Assembly: GCA_942492055.1 (NCBI GenBank)
Contig: CALODP010000023.1
Coordinates: forward strand, 1 to 64,000
Source of the DNA: CALODP01 sp942492055
GTDB taxonomy: Bacteria; Bacteroidota; Ignavibacteria; Ignavibacteriales; Melioribacteraceae
Direction: 5' to 3'
DNA length: 64,000 nt
Shown: positions 8,507-16,357 of the stretch, piece after piece
Position numbering within the stretch: position 1 is the stretch's first letter
How the letters are laid out: each line of letters opens with the position of its first letter
Position numbers and translations under genes: made by a program
The notes under the pieces: model-generated
Databases searched by the model: none
Told to the model about the DNA's origin: nothing
Seen by the model: only the letters and a program-made list of their open reading frames with translations

Positions 8507-8824
8507 ATGAAGAATAATATAAAGATCAATTTACGTGACGGAGGAGAATGGGCAGACCACTAGGATTGTATTGTCGGAGATGAGAAAGGTTTGCGAAATT
8601 TGATGGAAGCATGTAAGAAAGCATTGGAAGAAGGGGAATATTTCGGAGATGATTTGGGCGATTATATTGGGATAAAAAAACTCGATCCGGATTGGTTTAA
8701 AGCTCCAGCGGATTCAACCGGGACCAAAATCGGAAATGTTGTTTTGAAAATATTTTTGATTGGTATTCTTGCATTATTAATTATTGGTATTATTACGGTG
8801 ATAAAGTGGGGAATTAATATCTGA
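8507..8824 (+). CDS. small one-helix membrane protein interrupted by an in-frame TAG
   Basis: The intact part (TTG at 8591 or ATG at 8603 to 8824) encodes an acidic cytoplasmic region (GEYFGDDLGDYIG) and one C-terminal membrane helix of about 22 residues. The same frame continues upstream to an ATG at 8507, giving MKNNIKINLRDGGEWADH, then TAG at 8561-8563, then DCIVGDEKGLRNLMEA. The upstream 18 codons and the ten codons between TAG and TTG have ordinary coding composition. I therefore read this as one gene of 105 codons carrying a nonsense mutation or a sequence error. I do not recognise the family with certainty. It is 14 bases behind the secreted-protein gene. Confidence 0.5.
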
Positions 8825-8899
8825 TAGTGATGATAAATCGAACCGCAAACATACCCTTGATATTTGCGAACTTACCTTCTTTAACTTAGGAAAGATTTA

Positions 8900-9682
8900 A
8901 TGCCATTTACATTTGTTCACCCTGTTGTAACCATACCATTGAGAAAATATTCCTTGCCATTGTCGGCATTGATTATCGGAAGCCTGACGCCGGATTTTAA
9001 TTATTTCTTCCTCAAAGAATATCATGTCGGGCATACAATTCTAGGACAGTTTTACTTTTGTCTGCCGATTGGAATCCTCGCATTCCTAATGTATCATATG
9101 ATTATTAAAAAGCCAATTATTGAGTTATTTCCGGAATCTCAATCGGGTAGGTTGGAGCAAATTAAAAGTCCCGATCTACGAAGTTTGAAAATCTATCCAT
9201 TGGTTTTTCTCGGGCTTATTATCGGTTCGTTTTCTCACATAATATGGGATTCATTTACTCACGAATATGGATATGCCGTAACCCATTTCAGTCTGCTGCG
9301 GATGGAAGTGTTAAAAACTTCATTTGGTTCTCTGAAACTCTTCAAGATATTGCAACATGGAAGCACGCTGATAGGGGGAGCGATAATCTTGTTCTTATAT
9401 TATAACTACATTCGTACTTCCGAAATTGTAGAAAATCCCAATACTCTTGTTTCAAATAAGATGAGAATTATTCTAATTGTATGTATGACAATTATCGCGA
9501 GCATGTTCTCTCTTGTAAAAGGATTTTCGGTTGTATTTCCAATCTCTGATTTTTCTTTATTTAGAAATTTTGTTGGAGTTGTGGTGAAATCATTTATCCC
9601 GACTGCTTTTATCCTATTGTTCCTCTATAGTATTTTATGGAATTGTTATTATAAAATGGTTTGTTGTAAAGGAAGCTTCTGA
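8900..9682 (+). CDS. DUF4184-like integral membrane protein
   Basis: A 260-residue membrane protein with about six hydrophobic segments. The N-terminus MPFTFVHPVVTIPL, followed by GSLTPDFNYFF, matches the DUF4184 family, which resembles YdjM-type predicted metal-dependent membrane hydrolases. Conserved polar residues within or next to membrane segments are His7, the Asp of TPDF and the motif SHIIWDSFTHEYG near residue 115; together they could form a metal site. The substrate is unknown. It lies 75 bases after the preceding small membrane protein in the same direction. Confidence 0.7.
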   Translation: MPFTFVHPVVTIPLRKYSLPLSALIIGSLTPDFNYFFLKEYHVGHTILGQFYFCLPIGILAFLMYHMIIKKPIIELFPESQSGRLEQIKSPDLRSLKIYPLVFLGLIIGSFSHIIWDSFTHEYGYAVTHFSLLRMEVLKTSFGSLKLFKILQHGSTLIGGAIILFLYYNYIRTSEIVENPNTLVSNKMRIILIVCMTIIASMFSLVKGFSVVFPISDFSLFRNFVGVVVKSFIPTAFILLFLYSILWNCYYKMVCCKGSF

Positions 9683-9963
9683 TTTGAAAATTTTGTAAAT
9701 AGAAGAGGACATGTTTGGGATGATTACTTGAGAGGGAAGAGATATCCGAATTCGATATTTTCCCTCAGTGTACTGTAATTGTAACTGAGAGTTCTATTTT
9801 GCTTTAATTTAACTTAATGAGGCAAATAATTGTGTTTGTTGTACTTTGAATTAAGCTTATCCGTTGAATTTAATTTAAGAATAGTCTAATTTGAGTATAT
9901 CCTAAATTAATTGCGGTAGCAAGATTCAAAAACATGTTTCATTATAGAACTTGAGGGAGTAAA

Positions 9964-10479
9964 ATGGACACACAAAATGATCAAGTAGAAGAATTGGAGT
10001 TGGGAAAAAGTGAAATTGCCTTGGAAGAAGCAAAAGTTGATCAGATAATTGATGTTACGGAATTCGAACAAAGCTTATCAGCGGCAGTTCTTTGGGGAGG
10101 GTTGGCTGCTTTATTAGGCGCAATAATATGGGCAGTAATTACAGCAATAACCGGATATCAGATTGGTTGGATGGCAGTTGGAATAGGAGTATTAGTAGGA
10201 TTTGCAGTAAGAAAATTCGGCAAAGGAACTGATAATAGATTTGGTTTCGTTGGTGCGGGGATGTCACTATTCGGTTGTGTTCTCGGAAATCTTTTTACTA
10301 TTGTTTTCTATATCTCAACACAATACGACCTATCCTATTTTGAAGTTTTGGGAAGACTTGATTTCGAAATAGTCGTTGGATTGTTAACAGAAACTTTTAG
10401 TGCTATGGATGCATTATTTTACGGAATAGCGATATATGAAGGATTCAAATTCTCTGTCGGGAAAGTTGCTGAGGAATAG
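9964..10479 (+). CDS. conserved multi-pass membrane protein of unknown function
   Basis: A 171-residue protein with an acidic N-terminal cytoplasmic tail of about 35 residues and then four hydrophobic segments rich in Gly, Ala, Ile and Val (for example LAALLGAIIWAVITAITGY). No catalytic motif is visible. The type resembles short inner-membrane proteins often found in Bacteroidota, but I cannot name it. The ATG at 9964 has GAGGGAG five bases upstream. The stop TAG is followed immediately by the TTG start of the hydrolase gene, so the two are probably translated together. Confidence 0.65.
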   Translation: MDTQNDQVEELELGKSEIALEEAKVDQIIDVTEFEQSLSAAVLWGGLAALLGAIIWAVITAITGYQIGWMAVGIGVLVGFAVRKFGKGTDNRFGFVGAGMSLFGCVLGNLFTIVFYISTQYDLSYFEVLGRLDFEIVVGLLTETFSAMDALFYGIAIYEGFKFSVGKVAEE

Positions 10480-11406
10480 TTGAACAGATTTAGGAGTAAA
10501 ATAAGTTTTAGTCGGAGAGCCTACTCTGTAGCTAGCTTATTGCTATTAGCGGTGGTGATAGTAGTGTGGGTTTGGATTTCATGGAACGGGGTATATAAGT
10601 TAACTCATAGAGTGACTTTCCCATATGAAGAGGTGCTATATTCCGGTGTGATGAATGAGGATATTGAGAAGATTTCTATAGAAACAAGTGATTCTGTGAC
10701 AATTAAAGGGATTATGGGATACTATCGGGAAGATAGACCGATTTTTCTTTTGTTGCATGGTAACGGAGGAGATTACGCCGGTAATTCCGAATTAATCGAT
10801 TCGTTGTATAGCAATAATTACAATTTCCTCGCGATTAGTTTGAGATGTCATGGGAGCTCCGGAGGGGAGTTGAATGATATCGGGTATAGCGCAAGGCATG
10901 ATGTAATTGCCACGGTTAATTACATCAAAGAGATGAATGATTCCGCGAAGATTATTATTGTCGGTCGGTCACTTGGGGCGGCCGCCGCAATTTTCGCATC
11001 GGGGGAGATAAATAGTAATGTTCTTGGTTATATTCTTGAGTCTCCTTATTACGATTTGAAAGAAGCTGTTCGAAACAGATTGGAATTATACTTACCCGGT
11101 GTTGTTTCCGATTTGGCGTATTGGAATGTATTATTCTTTTCAAATATATATTTGGAAGATTTATCCGCGATATCCCCTTATGATTCGGCTAAGAATTTAC
11201 CTGTTGATAAGCCGGTAGTCTTTTTAGCGGGGGAGGAGGATAAAAGAGCCCCACTAAAAGATATACTATCAATCTCTTCGCGAGTTCAAGGGAGTGAAGT
11301 TGTTATTTTTAACGGCGCTAAGCATGAGTCTCTATTTCGATATGACGCTGATAAATATCTTGAGCAAATTGAAAGAGTAGTTGGTAGTATTAGTATAAAT
11401 AAGTAA
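10480..11406 (+). CDS. membrane-anchored alpha/beta hydrolase
   Basis: A 308-residue hydrolase with one N-terminal membrane helix (about residues 15-35) that would place the catalytic domain outside the cytoplasmic membrane. The oxyanion motif is LLHGNGG, the nucleophile elbow is GRSLGAA with Ser164, the acid is probably the Asp in GEEDKRAP, and the catalytic His is in GAKHESL. The layout matches serine aminopeptidase/BEM46-like hydrolases (family DUF1749/FrsA-like relatives); the true substrate (ester or peptide) is unknown. The TTG start directly abuts the previous stop codon. Downstream begins a long non-coding repeat region. Confidence 0.82.
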   Translation: MNRFRSKISFSRRAYSVASLLLLAVVIVVWVWISWNGVYKLTHRVTFPYEEVLYSGVMNEDIEKISIETSDSVTIKGIMGYYREDRPIFLLLHGNGGDYAGNSELIDSLYSNNYNFLAISLRCHGSSGGELNDIGYSARHDVIATVNYIKEMNDSAKIIIVGRSLGAAAAIFASGEINSNVLGYILESPYYDLKEAVRNRLELYLPGVVSDLAYWNVLFFSNIYLEDLSAISPYDSAKNLPVDKPVVFLAGEEDKRAPLKDILSISSRVQGSEVVIFNGAKHESLFRYDADKYLEQIERVVGSISINK

Positions 11407-11500
11407 TAATTATTGATGTGTAATTCTCCCCGAGACTTAGATTTCGTCAGAGCCAACTCATCACCCCGACTCTGTCGGGATCTAGGGACCCCTTCCCTTT

Positions 11501-11873
11501 TCTCTTGCGAAGTTATGCTGTCAACTTAGGCTGATTGCTCTAGTATCTGCATGGATATAATATGTCGCTCCTATGGAGCTCAAATATCTTCTTTGAATCC
11601 ATTATCTACCGAGATACCGGCACCTATGGCGCCGGATAGGTATTTGTGCAAGGAAGTAATTTATAATTGCGTTAGGGCTTTAGAAAGAAACAATCTAGTT
11701 ATATTTGTTAATGCGCTGTAGGCGCATTATCTCGGTAGATTATTGAGTTTACAAGATTATTTCCGCGCTGTAGGTGCGGTATATTATAGTTAACTATTAA
11801 GAATAATATTTTGATAGAATTTTTCATTTTGCCATACTAATGTTCGTAAGTTGACAGCATTGCTTGCGAGAGA
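11501..11873. repeat. 373-bp element bounded by inverted repeats, with nested hairpins
   Basis: The ends 11501-11528 and 11847-11873 are inverted copies; the core ATGCTGTCAACTTA / TAAGTTGACAGCAT is perfect over 14 bp. Nested inside are a perfect 13-bp inverted repeat ATCTACCGAGATA (11604-11616) / TATCTCGGTAGAT (11728-11740), the hairpin AATGCGC-tgtag-GCGCATT (11710-11728), a related hairpin CGCGC-tgtag-GTGCG near 11765, and GCTCC-tat-GGAGC near 11568. No transposase is encoded. The structure resembles a non-autonomous MITE or a cluster of REP-type elements; which one is inference. Confidence 0.7.
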
Positions 11874-12560
11874 GGGACTTTTCGATTGACTTTTCGATTG
11901 ACTTTTTCCATTGTGTTGTATTGTAAAAGATTGGTGCAAGTACTAGCTCCCTTCTCTTGAGGGATGGGGCAAGAGAAGGGGAGACGTGTAAGCTTCTTTT
12001 GTTTTGCTGGTTTTGGATTTATTAGGATATATAAATTATTCTCTCTTAGCGCTGTCTTTTTGTAAGGAGATTATTAATATTAAAATTGTTGTATTGATTT
12101 TTATCGGCGCCGTAGGTCGAAGATCCCGACAAGGTCGGGGGGAAAGACAATCGGGAAATCCCGGAACAATAGAACTTGTTTACGAGCACCATATGTGCCA
12201 GCACCAGAGGTGCGCAATGCCTGTAGCGCCGGCGGCGCTACATGCCTTGGTTTTATACACTTTTTACGGAATAATTCGGGTTGTTATCCCGAACGTTGAT
12301 GTAAATTATTTGAAGTAAAAATGGGGTAGATGTTTAATGAATATAATAATATGTTTTGTTGCGCGATAAAAATATAGTTGATTTAATTAAAATAATAATT
12401 TAACTTATTTGTGAAACTACTGATTTTGTTATTCTGGGTCATATTGAGACATTACGCATCGTGTGGTTCCTTAGTTGACTGGACGGGAAACAGAATGATT
12501 CGTAAATTGAAAATATATACAATTGTTCTTATTCCCTAAATCGGTTGGATAAAAACAATT
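11874..12560. other. non-coding stretch with a chain of hairpins
   Basis: No credible gene. A strong stem CCCTTCTCTTG / CAAGAGAAGGG sits at 11949-11980. From about 12105 to 12300 several GC-rich hairpins follow one another: CCCGAC-aaggt-CGGG-like (near 12125), TCGGGAAATCCCGG, GAGCACCATATGTGCC, AGCACCAGAGGTGC, a perfect TGTAGCGCC-ggc-GGCGCTACA (12222-12242), and TTCGGG-ttgttat-CCCGAA (near 12277-12295). These resemble dispersed REP-like repeats of Bacteroidota. An open frame covering 12004-12318 crosses the hairpins and is not a gene. The sequence after 12320 is plain AT-rich. Confidence 0.6.
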
Positions 12561-12574
12561 GCTTTTACACACAC

Positions 12575-12584
12575 GTTAGCCACA
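12575..12584 (+). repeat. left boundary core of a putative gene cassette
   Basis: GTTAGCCACA lies 10 bases before the ATG of the next gene. Its exact reverse complement TGTGGCTAAC follows that gene at 13259-13268. The pair resembles the core sites of integron recombination sites, with one base off the strict GTTRRRY consensus. Confidence 0.45.
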
Positions 12585-12594
12585 ATTTAAAATT

Positions 12595-13254
12595 ATGCAC
12601 GAAATAAGAAATATAGATGGACAATTTGACGGCATTCAAAGTCTTGAAACTTATATCCTTGAAAAATGTTCGGAGCATAAAGCGGAGAAACGAGCCTTTG
12701 CTTTTGCCTTAATCGTTTACGATTTCAATGATCCACATATTACCAAAATACTTGAAGATGAAAAATACTTCAATGCTTTAGACCATACATCAGGTAAGTT
12801 TCTGACTGTTTTTTATGTGCACAGTGAATACATTAGATATCAAAGTGACAAGGTTAAGAAATCAATAACAATGCAAATTGAACTTAACGTGGAAAAAGTC
12901 AAAGGCCCCGTTAATATTAGTCCAAAATACTTAGGAGAGAAACTGATAAACAATGACTCTTTGCCATCACCTTCTGTAATTTTCTTTAATACATCAGATA
13001 ATGTGATTATTGACTACACAATAGCAAGATTAAGAGAAAATGAAATCGAAAAGGGATTTAATGAACTATTGAAAATTGTTCAAACAGCCGTAAATATCTT
13101 GAATAAAGTGAAAGATGAAAACAGAGATAATGAGAACGAAATATTCAATTTACTAAAACAGTCAGTTGACAGATCAGAATTTTGGAAAAGTGCAAAAACC
13201 GGGTTCAATAAAATGATAAAGGTGAGAGACTTTCTCTTCTTTTGGCAAATATAA
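12595..13254 (+). CDS. hypothetical protein in a putative gene cassette
   Basis: A 219-residue soluble protein that I do not recognise. It starts MHEIRNIDGQFDG, has mixed alpha/beta composition, no signal peptide and no membrane segment, and ends with a charged helical region (residues about 145-190) and an aromatic end (RDFLFFWQI). It is flanked closely on both sides by inverted copies of GTTAGCCACA and followed by a structured ~93-bp sequence, which is how promoterless cassettes in integron arrays look. No promoter is evident, and its base composition is more AT-rich than the neighbouring hsd genes. Many cassette proteins are orphans, often in defence or stress; nothing here tells the role. 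Confidence 0.55.
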   Translation: MHEIRNIDGQFDGIQSLETYILEKCSEHKAEKRAFAFALIVYDFNDPHITKILEDEKYFNALDHTSGKFLTVFYVHSEYIRYQSDKVKKSITMQIELNVEKVKGPVNISPKYLGEKLINNDSLPSPSVIFFNTSDNVIIDYTIARLRENEIEKGFNELLKIVQTAVNILNKVKDENRDNENEIFNLLKQSVDRSEFWKSAKTGFNKMIKVRDFLFFWQI

Positions 13255-13258
13255 AAAC

Positions 13259-13351
13259 TGTGGCTAACAACGCACATTGCTCACATTGGCAAGCCTCACG
13301 AGCCGACGCTCAAACCAAAGCTTTCCAAAGAGTGCAACTTTGCCGACACAC
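13259..13351 (+). repeat. attC-like structured repeat after the cassette gene
   Basis: It begins TGTGGCTAAC and contains complementary segments (GGCAAg near 13289 and cTTTGCC near 13338; CTTTcc/AAAG at 13321-13330). It ends GCCGACACAC. The left boundary upstream of the gene ends in a similar ACACAC followed by GTTAGCC, but here GTTAGCC is missing after ACACAC. So the site seems truncated where the restriction-modification locus begins. I know this style of repeat from Bacteroidota integron arrays, but no integrase is in the window. Confidence 0.45.
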
Positions 13352-13428
13352 TTCTATGAAATTCAAACATATTTTATACTGAAAACGATATATAAATCTT
13401 ATATTAGTGATTTAAATTCTGAAACATA

Positions 13429-13626
13429 ATGAACAGAATAAAAGAAGTATTAGAAGAGAAAGGAATAAAACAGACTTGGTTGGCTGAGAAACTTGGCAAA
13501 AGTTATAATATGGTAAACGGCTACGATAAAAACAGACAGCAACCAAGATTAGAGGTTTTATACCAGATTGCAGAAATATTGGAGGTAGAGGTTTCCGAGC
13601 TTCTAATTTCATGTACAAATAGGTAA
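13429..13626 (+). CDS. small XRE/Cro-type HTH regulator of the RM locus
   Basis: A 65-residue protein that is essentially one Cro/C1 helix-turn-helix domain (residues 1-58). KQTWLAEKLG forms helix 2 and SYNMVNGYDKNRQQP the recognition region, followed by the usual LYQIAEILEVEVSELL. The gene ends 7 bases before the hsdM start and reads in the same direction. It is probably the control protein that times or balances methylase and nuclease expression, as small HTH proteins next to RM genes often do; this is inference from position. An AT-rich stretch of about 75 bases ahead of it should hold the promoter of the whole locus. Confidence 0.8.
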   Translation: MNRIKEVLEEKGIKQTWLAEKLGKSYNMVNGYDKNRQQPRLEVLYQIAEILEVEVSELLISCTNR

Positions 13627-13633
13627 TAAAAAT

Positions 13634-15118
13634 ATGGCTAAAAAACAAAAAACAACTGATACACTAAACCTAGAATCAATTTTGTTTAATTGCAGGGAGT
13701 ATTTACGAAGTAATGCATCACTTAACGATAAAAGGGACTTGCTTTTAACACTGGTTTTCTTGCGATTTATTGGCGAAAAGTTCGAAAATACGCAAGAGGA
13801 GATGAAGCAAGAATGTCTCAATAATGGAATTACAGATGAGGAAGTAATAAATTCCTTTCTTAATAGCCCAAGTCGTTACAAAGGGATAGCTTTTGTCCCA
13901 GAAAAATCACGTTGGTCAATGATTATAGACCAGCCTGCGTCTAAGTTAAATGCTTCATTGGATGATGCTATTCAAGAGCTTGAAAATAGTGGAGATACGT
14001 TTAAAGGATGTGTTCGGTTAGGATTGTTTACATCAATTAATCTCGAAGCCAACGTCATTAAGAAAGTTGTTGATGAAGTTAATAAAATTTCGCACAAAAC
14101 TTTTGGTGAGGAGAAAGATTTAATTGGTCGTGTGTATGAATATTTCCTAAAATCGTTTGCGGTAAATGCAACCAAAGAAGAGGGCGAGTTTTATACACCA
14201 CACGATATTGTTGAGCTGATAGCTGCTTTTATTGAGCCATTTGATGGCACGCTTTACGACCCTTGTTGTGGTTCGGGTGGTATGTTTATTCAGTGTGCTA
14301 AGTATGTAGAAGAAAAGAAAGGCGATATTGAAAAAGTAAATGTTTATGGACAAGAGAGAGATCCTGCTACCTATCGTCTTGCAAAAATGAACCTTGCTAT
14401 GCGTGGTATCTCACACCATCTTGGCGAGCACAATGCCTCTACTTTTACGCAAGACTTACACAAAGGCTTAAGCTTCGATTACATTATGGCTAATCCACCA
14501 TTTAACCTGAAAAAGTGGTACGATATTTCGTTAAGCAAAGATAGTCGCTGGGCCGACTACTCCGTGCCTCCTGAGGGCAATGCCAACTATGCATGGATAT
14601 TACATATGCTTTCGAAATTAAAAGCTGGTAAAGGAGTAGCAGGTTTCCTACTTGCCAATGGTGCTTTGGGGGACGACGATGCTATTGCGATTCGCCAAAA
14701 ACTAATCGAAAACGATAAGGTAGAAGCTATTGTGGTACTACCGCGTGAGCTGTTCTACACAACCGATATTTCGGTAACCCTATGGATATTGAATGAGAAT
14801 AAAAAAGGTGGTGCATGGCACGACCGTAAATTGCGAAACAGAGAAAAAGAGATTCTCTTTATGGATTTACGCCAGTGGACTGAAAACCCCGTAAAGAAAG
14901 AGCAGAAAAAGAAAATAGAACTGAAAGCCGATCAGATAAAAAGAGCTGCCGAAATATACTTTAACTGGCAAAGTGAGGGAACCGATGGGGCAAACTATGC
15001 CGAACCTGAACTATACCGCTCGGTTGGTTTAGCTGAACTAGAGGAGAATAACTACTCCCTTGTACCAAGCCGATATATTGAATTTGTTGACCGTGATACT
15101 AATATCAATTATCACTAA
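13634..15118 (+). CDS. hsdM: type I restriction-modification N6-adenine methyltransferase HsdM, prematurely stopped
   Basis: A 494-residue methyltransferase subunit. The N-terminal helical HsdM domain (residues 1-130) is followed by the catalytic domain with the SAM-binding motif DPCCGSGG (209-216) and the catalytic NPPF (287-290). The reading frame meets TAA at 15116-15118, but 35 further in-frame codons follow without interruption to TAA at 15224-15226. They include SDLLNRQQKNDKTLRNALKQ and LGYE, a typical end for this subfamily. That tail overlaps the hsdS start at 15213, as expected of the original gene. So the C-terminal helix, which in type I enzymes contacts HsdS, is lost unless the stop is read through or is a sequence error. 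Confidence 0.9.
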   Translation: MAKKQKTTDTLNLESILFNCREYLRSNASLNDKRDLLLTLVFLRFIGEKFENTQEEMKQECLNNGITDEEVINSFLNSPSRYKGIAFVPEKSRWSMIIDQPASKLNASLDDAIQELENSGDTFKGCVRLGLFTSINLEANVIKKVVDEVNKISHKTFGEEKDLIGRVYEYFLKSFAVNATKEEGEFYTPHDIVELIAAFIEPFDGTLYDPCCGSGGMFIQCAKYVEEKKGDIEKVNVYGQERDPATYRLAKMNLAMRGISHHLGEHNASTFTQDLHKGLSFDYIMANPPFNLKKWYDISLSKDSRWADYSVPPEGNANYAWILHMLSKLKAGKGVAGFLLANGALGDDDAIAIRQKLIENDKVEAIVVLPRELFYTTDISVTLWILNENKKGGAWHDRKLRNREKEILFMDLRQWTENPVKKEQKKKIELKADQIKRAAEIYFNWQSEGTDGANYAEPELYRSVGLAELEENNYSLVPSRYIEFVDRDTNINYH

Positions 15119-15212
15119 GTACTAACCGAAACAGCAACAACAGTTTCTGACTTGCTGAACCGCCAACAAAAAAATGATAAAACGCTGCGTAATGCACTAA
15201 AACAGTTGGGGT

Positions 15213-16334
15213 ATGAGTGTGAATAATAATTTCCGCTGGGTAAGATTAGGAGACTATATTGACCGAAGTATGGTCAATAATAAGAATTTGGAATATGGCG
15301 TTGAACTAATCGAAGGTGTAAACAGTAATGGTGAATTCTGTCCTCCCAAAGCTAATACTGTAGGAATAAATCTTCAGCCATATAAAATTGTACAAAATGG
15401 ATACTTTGTATACAACCCATCTCGTCTAAACATTGGTTCTTTAGCATTTAGAACAGATGGCTTATGTATTGTATCGCATCTATATGTTGTTTTTCATCTT
15501 AATGAACTTGGAAAAGAGAAGTTACTGCCAGAGTTTCTTTTACTCTATTTTAAAAGAAAAGAATTCTTAAGGTTAATTGACTACTTAAACTTTGGAAGTC
15601 AAAGACCAGAATTTAATTTCTTTGATATGAGCGAAATCAAAATCCCTCTTCCCGACATCGATACTCAACAAGAGTTAGTCGATACCTACAATGGACTAAA
15701 AGCATTAGCGGAGCAGAACGAAGCCTTAATTAAACCACTCACCGAAGCTTGTCATGCATATATTGTCGATTGCAAAAAGAAGTATCCCGAAGTTGAACTG
15801 GGTGAGTATATAGAGGAGTTAGATGAAAGAAATTCGGATAATAAAATTAAAGCAGTAAAAAGTGTATCAGTAACAAAGGAATTTAAAGAAACTAATGCTA
15901 AGGTCGATAAAAACAACCTCCACGGATACAAATTAGTACCTCCAAACCATTTGTCTTATGTGCAGACTACTAAAAATGAGAAATGTTTTGCAAATGCACT
16001 TAATACTACAGATGAAACCTATGTAGTTACACAGGTTAATAGAGTTATTTATTCTAAGGATGATAATGTATTAAACATCGGTTTTTTACATTTAATATTG
16101 AAATCAACTGCGTTTGATAGATATGCTATTTTTAACTCATGGGGAAGTGCACGAGAGACTTTTGATTGGAGTGAGTTATGTAGAGTTCGTATTCCTCTAC
16201 CCCCACCAGAAGTACAACAAGCAATAGTAAACCTATACAACTGTGCCGAAGAGGCAAAGAAAATAGCAAACGAGGCTCGTGTAAAAATGAAAACACTCTG
16301 CCCTGCATTGGTACAAAAGGCGATAAACGGATAG
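15213..16334 (+). CDS. hsdS: type I restriction enzyme specificity subunit HsdS
   Basis: A 373-residue DNA-recognition subunit with two target recognition domains. The first (about 1-160) ends at IPLPDIDTQQELVDTYNGL and the second (about 195-345) at the matching IPLPPPEVQQAIVNLYN. Each is followed by a conserved helix, so the two halves form the usual pseudo-symmetric HsdS with coiled-coil spacers. Each domain reads one half of a bipartite target; the target cannot be predicted by eye. The start overlaps the original end of hsdM (after its premature stop), so translation may be less well coupled than intended. The next gene, hsdR, follows 23 bases later. Confidence 0.9.
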   Translation: MSVNNNFRWVRLGDYIDRSMVNNKNLEYGVELIEGVNSNGEFCPPKANTVGINLQPYKIVQNGYFVYNPSRLNIGSLAFRTDGLCIVSHLYVVFHLNELGKEKLLPEFLLLYFKRKEFLRLIDYLNFGSQRPEFNFFDMSEIKIPLPDIDTQQELVDTYNGLKALAEQNEALIKPLTEACHAYIVDCKKKYPEVELGEYIEELDERNSDNKIKAVKSVSVTKEFKETNAKVDKNNLHGYKLVPPNHLSYVQTTKNEKCFANALNTTDETYVVTQVNRVIYSKDDNVLNIGFLHLILKSTAFDRYAIFNSWGSARETFDWSELCRVRIPLPPPEVQQAIVNLYNCAEEAKKIANEARVKMKTLCPALVQKAING

Positions 16335-16357
16335 ACCTAAACCAAGGATTTAACACT

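Noticed and set aside
7854..8824. Toxin-immunity or toxin-antitoxin pair
   Set aside because: The two adjacent small genes have no recognisable toxin or HTH domain; one is secreted and the other has a stop lesion. Position alone is not enough.
12004..12318. A 104-codon open frame
   Set aside because: It runs through a chain of hairpins and has no protein-like composition.
8561..15118. Reassigned stop codons (alternative genetic code)
   Set aside because: TAG and TAA both end many intact genes here, for example TAG at 30407-30409 directly before the HPr start and TAA at 21897-21899, and TGA also ends genes, so standard code is in use.
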